Program-made: the position numbers and the translations under genes
In this document: piece after piece, positions 8,201 to 13,440 of the stretch
How positions within the stretch are numbered: position 1 is the stretch's first letter
Layout: each line of letters begins with the position of its first letter
The notes under the pieces: model-generated
The model's input: only the letters and a program-made list of their open reading frames with translations
What the model was told of the DNA's origin: nothing
The model's database searches: none
Origin: Microbacteriaceae bacterium
GTDB lineage: Bacteria; Actinomycetota; Actinomycetes; Actinomycetales; Microbacteriaceae
DNA length: 27,118 bases
NCBI GenBank assembly: GCA_029979375.1
Contig: JAPOHQ010000007.1
Location: 1 to 27,118 of the forward strand
Reading direction: 5' to 3'

Positions 8201-8437
8201 CCGATGCGAAGCGGGAAGCGCGTGGTTTTCATAAGTCTCGACGATGGCTCAGGTTGCGCGGATGCGACCTTCTTTGATGAGGCACAGCGCCGCTGCTCTC
8301 ACCTGCTTTTTCAAAATCGATTGCTCCTGATATCAGGAAAGACCCGCCGCACGGGTGTGCGAGGGGTCTCTATCCTGGCTGAGAACGCTTGGGATCTCAG
8401 GCAACTATGGCAGGAGTGGGAGGCTAAGGCCTCTTAG
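5216..8437 (+). CDS. dnaE2: Error-prone DNA polymerase III alpha subunit DnaE2 (ImuC)
   Basis: C-family polymerase of 1073 aa, the usual DnaE2 size, which in known systems copies past DNA lesions in SOS-induced mutagenesis. Domain order: N-terminal PHP domain (about 1-270), palm with PDIDID at 405-410 (catalytic Asp406 and Asp408) and the third aspartate Asp562 in KLDVLG, fingers, helix-hairpin-helix region near 850, and a C-terminal OB fold (about 970-1060, TEVLVAGVRV...VVFISLDDGSG). The PHP site looks degenerate: Asn follows the first His where a His is usual, and TDRDGLYG has Arg where TDHDG is typical. Partners ImuA and ImuB are not in the window. It follows the DUF6504 gene by a one-base overlap under a LexA box. 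Its TAG stop interlocks with the stop of the convergent downstream gene. Confidence 0.96.
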   Translation: MTFTHLNVASAYSAHYGVTRPEHLAQAAAAMGYEALAITDRDGLYGAIKHIGACIQVGIYPIVGVNLEVRGESSLGRVTILAHGHNNGRGWGSLCRLISLAHQKKKAEPFLTLGELARELEDRSCTVLLGNESSVANLILDSPKRAGEELRIWREALKLPEVLAIEVVNHLTEPGRVGSEEHASRMLALANETKTPAILSNAVRYLQPDDALTADILDSARHLEPLGLFAPQPNAQAWLKPQAQMARIALEVSSGATGAKRLISATEALAQRCRLDPGSDCGWGKPKTPEQEALGITENPFEVLWKRSHDAVSWRYPYAKAPELAQIQHRLSKELIAINQLGFATYFLTVADVAQMIRDMRIRIAARGSGAGSLVNYLLGISGVDPISEGLLFERFLSTERSTLPDIDIDVESARRHEIYRSIFRRYGGSRVTLLSMQSTYRARGAVRDSGMALGLEDQEIDDIAKNMWRFSARGLRRAMSEKPELEKFAKDAKSDRELNLLVDLTERLDRLPRHISVHPCGVILGNSSLLGLTPTQPSGIGLPMSQFDKDDMDPMGFLKLDVLGVRMQSAMAYTVREISRIQEKELDLDAVPRDDAEVFKQIRTTNTLGIFQIESPGQRELTGKHQPTRFNDLTLQISLFRPGPMKGNMIKPYLDGRHELIKPDYLHPDLRPILEESYGVVVFHEQLMRIMQKLTGCTLARADEMRRMLGKESKVKAVEDYFRRSAAARGYQQQLIEKVWSIIEGFGSFGFCKAHGAAFALPTYQSAWLKTHFPTEFIAGLLTHDPGMYPRRLILAEARRLGVKILPIDVNKSSNEYLVEKCDDDTAVRMSLTEIAGISTPEVERIICEQPFKDIPDFFLRARPSRRTLERLALLGALDDLAGIASLEPEHNRSDLLVYIRQLSAKPAAKLDKNQLSFELGSLQELPSGHQDQSEQEKLNHELRLTGMDISRHQIDSFQQMLDDLGVVRAAELVGLRSNTEVLVAGVRVATQTPPMRSGKRVVFISLDDGSGCADATFFDEAQRRCSHLLFQNRLLLISGKTRRTGVRGVSILAENAWDLRQLWQEWEAKAS
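8340..8369 (-). terminator. Possible terminator of the Bax-inhibitor gene inside dnaE2
   Basis: On the minus strand an outer stem AGACCC/GGGTCT encloses an inner stem CGCAC/GTGCG, and the structure is followed by TTTCC. It lies about 65-95 nt past the stop codon of the minus-strand gene but within the dnaE2 coding sequence. The T-tract is short, so it may be a coincidence of coding sequence. Confidence 0.35.
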
Positions 8438-9168
8438 TCCTGATTGAAAATGGCGAGCAATCTAAGAATCTCGACGTAGAGCCAAATCAGCGAAGCGGTG
8501 AGGCCGAACGCAGCCCTCCACTCCATGTCCTCTGGCCAGCCCTCGGAGATTCCAATCCTGATGGTCTCAAAGTCGAGATTGAGCGTGAAGGCCGCCAGAC
8601 CAACACCAACCATCGCAATAAGCCAGCCAAAAGGAGAGCTGTAGGCGCTCATGCCAGCAAACATGGCGAAGCCAAGGTTGATTAGCGCGAAGGCGAAGTA
8701 GCCCATGAGCGCAAAGGTCATGATCCTGGTGAATCTCGCATCAACCTTTACCCACCCAAAACGGTAGGCCGCAAACATCGCACCGGCGGTGGTAAAGGTT
8801 CCCAACACTGCGGTCTGAACGATTCCCGGATACATCGCCTCAAAGATTCCGCTGATGCCACCAATGAACACGCCCTGCACCAGCGCATAGGCAAGCATTA
8901 CGCCAGGGCGGACCTTCTTGGAGAACGCTGCCCAAAGCCCAAGGCCAAGGCCCACAAACATTGCAGGGAAGGCAAACTGATAAAGACCGAAGAACCAGGT
9001 AGCTGCGGCACCTATTACTACAGCCAGGAACATGCCGATGACCTTCGAGGTGGTGCCCTCCATCGTCATCCTGGTCTGTGTGATGCGACCAAACTCTTGA
9101 TCGACATACGACTGGTTCGAGCTAAGTCCAGTACGAAGCGATTGATTCATTACTGGGTTGTGGGACAA
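8434..9168 (-). CDS. Bax inhibitor-1/YccA family integral membrane protein
   Basis: A 244-aa protein with about seven hydrophobic helices, for example the stretches around VIGMFLAVVIGAAATWFFG, FVGLGLGLWAAF, FALMGYFAFALINLGFAMFAG, WLIAMVGVGLAAFTL and the C-terminal FGLTASLIWLYVEILRLL. The acidic-tipped final helix and overall layout match the actinobacterial Bax-inhibitor-1 (TMBIM) group, whose members act as pH-sensitive calcium leak channels in studied cases; the role here is unknown. I place the start at TTG 9168, because GGAGG lies 5 nt upstream on the minus strand; a TTG at 9180 overlaps that ribosome site and is unlikely. Convergent with dnaE2: the stops overlap as TTAG. A TAGTGT -10-like element lies at 9196-9201. 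Confidence 0.88.
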   Translation of the reverse strand: MSHNPVMNQSLRTGLSSNQSYVDQEFGRITQTRMTMEGTTSKVIGMFLAVVIGAAATWFFGLYQFAFPAMFVGLGLGLWAAFSKKVRPGVMLAYALVQGVFIGGISGIFEAMYPGIVQTAVLGTFTTAGAMFAAYRFGWVKVDARFTRIMTFALMGYFAFALINLGFAMFAGMSAYSSPFGWLIAMVGVGLAAFTLNLDFETIRIGISEGWPEDMEWRAAFGLTASLIWLYVEILRLLAIFNQD

Positions 9169-9254
9169 AGTGACCTCCAAAATAAGTTCCTCAAAACACT
9201 AAGCCAAAAATCTGGAAAATTGCTCAAAACTGACTGAAATCGCAAACCTGTAGG

Positions 9255-9260
9255 TAGGTT
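9255..9260 (+). promoter_or_regulatory. Candidate -10 element for leaderless DUF167 gene
   Basis: TAGGTT fits TANNNT and ends 6 nt before the GTG start at 9267, placing the transcription start at the start codon. No Shine-Dalgarno sequence is visible. A convincing -35 is lacking. Confidence 0.4.
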
Positions 9261-9266
9261 CATCGG

Positions 9267-9491
9267 GTGAAGATTTCCGCTCAGGTAAAGCCCGGATCAA
9301 AGCAAAACCAGGTGGAAAAGGGCTCAGCTGGTCTTGTATTTAGGCTGAAAGCTCCGCCGGTTGATGGGAAGGCAAACGCGGCACTGATTTGCGTGCTCGC
9401 GGAGCACTTTGGGGTCAGGAAATCGGATGTTGAGATTTTGCACGGCCAAACCGGCCGGAGAAAGCTCGTGGAAATAAGGAAAGACCCCTAA
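9267..9491 (+). CDS. DUF167 (YggU-type) small protein
   Basis: A 74-aa protein that matches the DUF167/YggU family over its whole length: KISAQVKPGSKQ at the start, the hallmark LKAPPVDGKANAALI at 28-42, LAEHFGVRKSDVEILHG and the terminal GRRKLVEI. The family has a small alpha/beta fold and no settled biochemical function. It is a lone plus-strand gene between two minus-strand units. The start is GTG, probably on a leaderless transcript. Its stop codon lies inside a hairpin that ends the transcript. Confidence 0.9.
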   Translation: MKISAQVKPGSKQNQVEKGSAGLVFRLKAPPVDGKANAALICVLAEHFGVRKSDVEILHGQTGRRKLVEIRKDP

Positions 9492-9507
9492 TGGTCTGGG
9501 GGTCTTT
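9480..9507. terminator. Bidirectional terminator between DUF167 and tRNA-Ala
   Basis: Nine-base arms AAAGACCCC (9480-9488) and GGGGTCTTT (9499-9507) form a hairpin with a 10-nt loop that includes the DUF167 stop codon. The A/T-rich arm ends supply a U-tract on both strands, weakly for plus and as TCTTTCCTTATTT for minus. It therefore probably ends both the DUF167 mRNA and the tRNA-Ala transcript; the minus-side arm abuts the encoded CCA end. Confidence 0.65.
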
Positions 9508-9582
9508 GGTGGACCTGAGGGGACTTGAACCCCTGACCCCCTGCATGCCATGCAGGTGCGCTACCAGCTGCGCCACAGGCCC
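9507..9582 (-). tRNA. tRNA-Ala (GGC anticodon)
   Basis: A full 76-nt cloverleaf can be drawn on the minus strand. Acceptor GGGCCTG pairs with CAGGTCC, with one G-U pair at position 3-70. The D stem is GCGC/GCGC, the anticodon stem CCTGC/GCAGG encloses loop ATGGCAT with anticodon GGC, and the T stem AGGGG/CCCCT encloses TTCAAGT. The CCA end is encoded. Note that the classic alanine G3-U70 identity pair is exactly this G-U pair. It follows rsfS by 24 nt. Confidence 0.97.
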
Positions 9583-9593
9583 AAAGCTTCGCT

Positions 9594-9599
9594 AGTCTA
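9594..9599 (-). promoter_or_regulatory. Candidate -10 element of tRNA-Ala
   Basis: TAGACT on the minus strand fits the TANNNT pattern and would start transcription near 9587, about 5 nt before the tRNA. It sits in the 24-nt gap after rsfS. No good -35 is visible, so the tRNA may also be made from the long upstream operon. Confidence 0.45.
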
Positions 9600-9606
9600 C
9601 ACAACT

Positions 9607-9960
9607 TCAGTCGGTTGGCACCACCGGGCAGTCACGCCAAAGGCGCTCGAGGGAGTAAAACTCGCGCTCCTGCTCGTGCATCACATGAACAACCAGGTCT
9701 CCGAAGTCAAGGAGAATCCACCTTCCAGTCTGCTTGCCCTCGCGAAAGCGCGGTTTGAGTTTTTCCTCCTGCAATGCGTCCTCGATTGCATCGGCGATGG
9801 CGACAGCCTGTCTCTCGTTCTTGGCAGACAGAATAAGAAAGACCTCGGCAAGAGCAAATGGGTCGGTAACGTCAAGGGCGACAAAATCGGTTGCTAACTT
9901 GTCCCGAGCTGCCTGGGCTGCGACCTTGAGATGGGCAATGGTTCTTGCGGACGCTGGCAA
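9607..9960 (-). CDS. rsfS: Ribosome silencing factor RsfS
   Basis: A 117-aa protein of the RsfS/Iojap family, which binds uL14 on the 50S subunit and blocks subunit joining when nutrients are scarce. Family marks are DFVALDVTDPFALAEVFLI near 25-43, the SAKNERQAVAIADAIED helix, GRWILLDFGDLVVHVM and the terminal REFYSLERLW. The TTG start lies 3 nt after the stop of the upstream gene, with GGTGG as a plausible ribosome site. It is the last protein gene of the obgE-to-tRNA cluster; nadD and rsfS are neighbours in many bacteria. Confidence 0.95.
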   Translation of the reverse strand: MPASARTIAHLKVAAQAARDKLATDFVALDVTDPFALAEVFLILSAKNERQAVAIADAIEDALQEEKLKPRFREGKQTGRWILLDFGDLVVHVMHEQEREFYSLERLWRDCPVVPTD

Positions 9961-9963
9961 CTA

Positions 9964-10608
9964 CTAGCCACCAATCAGGGACAAAATCGTTATCACCGCA
10001 AAGATTGCGGCTCCACCCATGGCAATGGCTACGGCGGCAACTAGCCAGGGTTTCCACCAGCCGCGGCGCAACACCGAATTTGGCACAACTCCCAGGCCAC
10101 TTCTCTGATCGATCAGTTCTAGGGCGCTAATGGGCTCCACAACCGAAATCACACCTGTAACCGAGTCGCTCTGATCATCGTCTAGCTGCATGCCATCCAG
10201 GGTTGCTGTGGTGGGACCTGTTACCGGATCCGAGATCACCTGAATCGAACCGGTTATTGCAATCTCACCGGTCTCAATTGGCAAAGCCATTGCTTCCGGG
10301 GCACGATCAAGCACTATCGACTCCGTTGAGGGTTCTGAGAAAAGGTTCTGACCGGTAAAGGTTGCTTCCGGCAGCTCAACCTCTGGGGCCGCTAGGGCTT
10401 CGACAACTGGTGGCTCCTCTGTGGCGGCTGGGTTTTGCATCAGTCCCAGCTCGCGCATTTGACGACGAGTGAGCTGCTGACCGCTTGGTGAAACGGGAAC
10501 CTCGACCGGCACCACAGCAGGCTCTGGCGCCTTCGGGCTGGGCATTGCCGGCAGTTGCCCGCGGCGCTCAGCTTCACGCATTGCGCGCCTAGTGGTTAGC
10601 TCAGTCAA
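9964..10608 (-). CDS. Hypothetical protein with disordered N-terminus and C-terminal membrane anchor
   Basis: I do not recognise a domain. The protein is 214 aa when started at the TTG at 10608, which has AGGGGGAGAGC just upstream and overlaps the nadD stop as TTGA. Residues 4-14 (LTTRRAMREAE) and 46-54 (LTRRQMREL) are two copies of a basic LTxRxxRE-type motif. Between and after them is a long Pro/Glu/Ala-rich, acidic stretch with no predicted fold. The last 31 residues hold one hydrophobic helix after a WWKPW interface, so the bulk would face the cytoplasm with a tail anchor. It sits between nadD and rsfS, where Microbacteriaceae relatives often have a similar unnamed gene. A longer frame up to 10674 exists but lies inside nadD. 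Confidence 0.8.
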   Translation of the reverse strand: MTELTTRRAMREAERRGQLPAMPSPKAPEPAVVPVEVPVSPSGQQLTRRQMRELGLMQNPAATEEPPVVEALAAPEVELPEATFTGQNLFSEPSTESIVLDRAPEAMALPIETGEIAITGSIQVISDPVTGPTTATLDGMQLDDDQSDSVTGVISVVEPISALELIDQRSGLGVVPNSVLRRGWWKPWLVAAVAIAMGGAAIFAVITILSLIGG

Positions 10609-11198
10609 GCTCTCCCCCTGTACAGACGGTGCTTGGCAATGTACTGCACGACACCATCTGGCACCAGATACCAAATCGGCTTGCCTGCGGCGGCCCGCTC
10701 GCGGACGTCAGTTGACGAGATGGCTAGAGCCGGAACCTCTAGCTGAGAAATTGAAGCCTTGGCGGCCTCAGGAATCTCAAGATTGTGACCGGGTCTGGTG
10801 ACGGCAACGAAATGCGCGAGCTCCCAGATTTCGTCGACACTCTTCCAAGCCATGATCTGCGCGATAGCGTCAGATCCGGAGACGAAGTAGAGATCGGCAT
10901 CGGGGCGAAGGTTGCGAATCTCCTTCAGCGTGTCAACGGTGTAGGTAGTTCCTGGCCGATCAATGTCGACTCGACTTACGGTGAATCTGGGGTTTGCAGC
11001 AGTTGCAATTACGGTCATCAGGTAGCGGTGTTCAGGACTACTGACAGCCTTCTTGTGCCAAGGCTGGCCCGTGGGAACGAACATGACCTCATCGAGCCCA
11101 AGTGCATCGGCCGCTTCGCTAGCAGCAACGAGGTGGCCATGGTGAATTGGGTCAAAGGTTCCACCCATGACGCCAACGCGTGGCCGCGAGGTATTCAT
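10605..11198 (-). CDS. nadD: Nicotinate-nucleotide adenylyltransferase
   Basis: A 197-aa nucleotidyltransferase that joins nicotinate mononucleotide and ATP to make deamido-NAD. The nucleotide-binding motif GGTFDPIHHGHL lies at 12-23 and contains the HxGH signature. The C-terminal ISSTDVRERAAAGKPIWYLVP block at about 158-178 is the ISSTxIR motif of the family. The ATG start is 6 nt after the stop of the 58-aa membrane protein gene, and no clear Shine-Dalgarno is present, so translation is probably coupled. Its stop overlaps the start of the next gene by 4 nt. Confidence 0.96.
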   Translation of the reverse strand: MNTSRPRVGVMGGTFDPIHHGHLVAASEAADALGLDEVMFVPTGQPWHKKAVSSPEHRYLMTVIATAANPRFTVSRVDIDRPGTTYTVDTLKEIRNLRPDADLYFVSGSDAIAQIMAWKSVDEIWELAHFVAVTRPGHNLEIPEAAKASISQLEVPALAISSTDVRERAAAGKPIWYLVPDGVVQYIAKHRLYRGRA

Positions 11199-11204
11199 GT
11201 GGGG

Positions 11205-11381
11205 TTAGTGGCCGGCCTGCTTCTGAGAGCGGCGGAAGTTTCGGTTTGAAACATCGCGATAGGACCAGGTAACGAAGCCGAGGGCGATGAACAGCCCCAT
11301 GGCAATAGCCCCATAGAGAATTGCGGGCATTGGCAGCTCGTTGTGGTGGACGATGGCCTCGGAAAGCAAAACAGAACTCAC
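11205..11381 (-). CDS. Small single-pass membrane protein (58 aa)
   Basis: A short ORF read from a GTG at 11381 that has a strong AGAAGGAG site 5-6 nt upstream. The product begins with MSSVLLSEAIVHHNELPMP, continues with one hydrophobic helix (about residues 20-41, ending in GFVTWSY) and ends with a basic tail RDVSNRNFRRSQKQAGH. I recall similar unnamed small proteins before nadD in related actinobacteria, with the HNELPMP and WSYRDV segments retained. The function is unknown. It lies 22 nt after proA and 6 nt before nadD on the same strand, filling what would otherwise be an unexplained gap. Confidence 0.85.
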   Translation of the reverse strand: MSSVLLSEAIVHHNELPMPAILYGAIAMGLFIALGFVTWSYRDVSNRNFRRSQKQAGH

Positions 11382-11400
11382 ATCTACTCCTTCTGGTGCA

Positions 11401-11406
11401 AGTCTA
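11401..11406 (-). promoter_or_regulatory. Weak candidate internal -10 element
   Basis: TAGACT on the minus strand overlaps the proA stop codon and lies about 20 nt before the small membrane protein start. It fits TANNNT but no -35 is evident. It could give extra transcription of the small ORF-nadD-hypothetical-rsfS group. Confidence 0.25.
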
Positions 11407-12645
11407 GCTTCGGACCTGTCCGCTTCCGCGAATCAACCACTTTGTGCTGGTCATCTCCTGAAGTCCCATTGGTCCACGTGCGTGCAGTTTCTGGGTAGAT
11501 ATTCCAACCTCAGCGCCGAAGCCAAACTCTCCGCCATCGGTGAACCTTGTCGAGGCGTTCACCATTACGGCAGCCGAATCGACCTCTTGCAGAAAGCGCT
11601 CGGCATTTGCAATGTCATTGGTGAGAATCGATTCGGTGTGATGGGTTGAATACTTCGCGATGTGGTCAAGGGCCTCATCAAGCGAGGAAACGACTTTAAC
11701 GCTGAGATCAAGACTCAAATACTCTGTGGCCCAATCCTCTTCGGTTGCAATCTCGCACGCGATGATCTGTGCAGTTTGAGGGCAGCCGTGAATGGTCACA
11801 CCCGCCTCTTCCAGTGCCTTGGCGACCTTAGGCAAAAAGCTTGCAGCGACGCTCTCGTGAACCAGAAGAGTCTCAAGGGAGTTGCAGACCGAAGGTCGCT
11901 GAGCTTTTGAATTGACAACAATGGGCACAGCACTTGAAAAGTCCGCACTGGCATCGACAAAAATGTGCACGATTCCGTCGCCGGTCTCGATTACCGGCAC
12001 CTTTGACTCGGTAACCACGGTCTGAATCAACTTTGCTGAACCACGAGGGATGAGGACGTCGACGAATCCTCTTGCCTGCATCAGCGCTTGTGCGCCCTCA
12101 CGACCGAATTCATCGATTGTCTGAACCGACTGTTTGGGAAGCCCTGACTCTGCAAGGCCCTGCTGAATTAGGTCCACCAAGACTTTGTTGGTTTCCTCGG
12201 CGAGCGATCCGCCTCTAAGCAACGCTGCATTTCCGCTCTTGATCGCTATCCCGGCGATGTCGACGGTCACATTTGGTCTGGCCTCATAGATGCATCCCAG
12301 GACGCCAAATGGAACCCTCACCTGCTGAATCTTGATGCCGTTTGCCAGAGTGCGGCCTCGAACGACCTCACCAACTGGATCGGCTAGCTCAACCAAGTCT
12401 CTGAGGGCGGCAGCTAGGCCTTCAACCCTCTTGTCATCAAGCTTCAGGCGATCCAGCAAGCCGGAAGCTATACCATCATGCTCCGCCTTGGCGAGGTCTT
12501 TCTGATTCGCCGCTACGACGGATGTCTTATTGTCCATAAGCTTCCGTGCGATTGCCTCAAGTGCTGCGTTCTTCTGCCCTGTGCTGGCACGCCCAATCGC
12601 TGGGCTTGCGGCCTTAGCTGCCTCAAAGAGCTTGGTTATGGACAT
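11404..12645 (-). CDS. proA: Gamma-glutamyl phosphate reductase
   Basis: A 413-aa enzyme of the aldehyde dehydrogenase superfamily that reduces gamma-glutamyl phosphate to glutamate semialdehyde with NADPH, the second step of proline synthesis. Seen: VPFGVLGCIYEARPNVT near 112-128, LLRGGS near 144, PRGS near 201 and the catalytic cysteine in QRPSVCNSLET (Cys254 from the ATG). The C-terminal block HARGPMGLQEMTSTKW is typical. The ATG at 12645 has AGGA about 7 nt upstream and is preferred over a TTG two codons earlier. It follows proB by 9 nt, so both enzymes are made from one mRNA, which fits the passing of an unstable intermediate. Confidence 0.97.
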   Translation of the reverse strand: MSITKLFEAAKAASPAIGRASTGQKNAALEAIARKLMDNKTSVVAANQKDLAKAEHDGIASGLLDRLKLDDKRVEGLAAALRDLVELADPVGEVVRGRTLANGIKIQQVRVPFGVLGCIYEARPNVTVDIAGIAIKSGNAALLRGGSLAEETNKVLVDLIQQGLAESGLPKQSVQTIDEFGREGAQALMQARGFVDVLIPRGSAKLIQTVVTESKVPVIETGDGIVHIFVDASADFSSAVPIVVNSKAQRPSVCNSLETLLVHESVAASFLPKVAKALEEAGVTIHGCPQTAQIIACEIATEEDWATEYLSLDLSVKVVSSLDEALDHIAKYSTHHTESILTNDIANAERFLQEVDSAAVMVNASTRFTDGGEFGFGAEVGISTQKLHARGPMGLQEMTSTKWLIRGSGQVRS

Positions 12646-12654
12646 GCGCAAATC

Positions 12655-13440
12655 CTAGCCAATGTCGGATTTTATGGGCTCAAACCAGGTGTGGCTTGGA
12701 TCATCACTATCAATTAGCGAGACCAGCGAGGTTGCGGTCAGGATTACGCCGACTCCAGCCTCCGCTGCAAATCGAGCGGCAGCCAGCTTGGTCAGAGCAC
12801 CCCCGGTGCCGTATCCAGTTGAGGTTCCCGAAACTTGGATGCCGGATAGATCATCCCCTGCGAGGACAGTCGATATCTTTGTGGCACCCTCTTCAGTCGG
12901 AGGTCGGTCGTAAAGCGCGTCAACATCGCTGAGCAATATTAGGAGGTCCGCCCCGGCGAGCTTCGAAACTCTGGCGGCTAGCTGATCGTTGTCACCAAAG
13001 CGAATTTCTTGGGTCGCAACCGAGTCGTTTTCGTTAATGATCGGCACGACGCCTATTTCCAGCAGGCGCTCAAGCGCCCTCAATGCATTGCTGGAGGTTA
13101 TCTCTTCGTCAAGGTTGTCGACGGTTAGCAGAATCTGACCGGGCACCAGGTCGTGGCGAGCCAGCGACCTCTCGTAGCGTCCCATCAGTCGCGCCTGACC
13201 AATGCTTGCCAGCGCCTGCGAAGTTGCCAGATCATCGCTTTTTACGGTCAATCCAATTAGCGGTGCGGCGGTTGCAATAGCACCCGAGGAGACGATTATC
13301 ACGTCCTTGCCCAGCGACTTTAGTCTCGCTGCAAGATCGACAATTAGATCCAGGTTTGGCTCGCTTGAGCCCGTGATTGAACTCGAGCCGACCTTAATTA
13401 CAACGCGCTTGGCCGCTTCGATTCTTTGGCTAGTTTTCAC
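12655..13440 (-). CDS. proB: Glutamate 5-kinase, short form without PUA domain
   Basis: A 261-aa amino acid kinase that phosphorylates glutamate at the start of proline synthesis. Seen: VVIKVGSSSIT at 13-23, IVSSGAIA near 49-56, INENDSVATQEIRFGDNDQLAA near 135-156, and a TGYGTGGALTK segment near 207-217. The last is the family's GTGGMxTK motif with Ala for Met. The protein ends right after the kinase domain; E. coli ProB has about 100 more residues forming a PUA domain. The GTG start overlaps the obgE stop as GTGA. Confidence 0.95.
   Translation of the reverse strand: MKTSQRIEAAKRVVIKVGSSSITGSSEPNLDLIVDLAARLKSLGKDVIIVSSGAIATAAPLIGLTVKSDDLATSQALASIGQARLMGRYERSLARHDLVPGQILLTVDNLDEEITSSNALRALERLLEIGVVPIINENDSVATQEIRFGDNDQLAARVSKLAGADLLILLSDVDALYDRPPTEEGATKISTVLAGDDLSGIQVSGTSTGYGTGGALTKLAAARFAAEAGVGVILTATSLVSLIDSDDPSHTWFEPIKSDIG

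Noticed and set aside
9169..9180. TTG 9180 as start of the Bax-inhibitor protein
   Set aside because: The TTG touches the GGAGG ribosome site; TTG 9168 has proper spacing.
10609..10674. An earlier start for the hypothetical protein after nadD
   Set aside because: The extra residues lie inside the nadD coding sequence, while TTG 10608 has a strong ribosome site and the usual 4-nt overlap.
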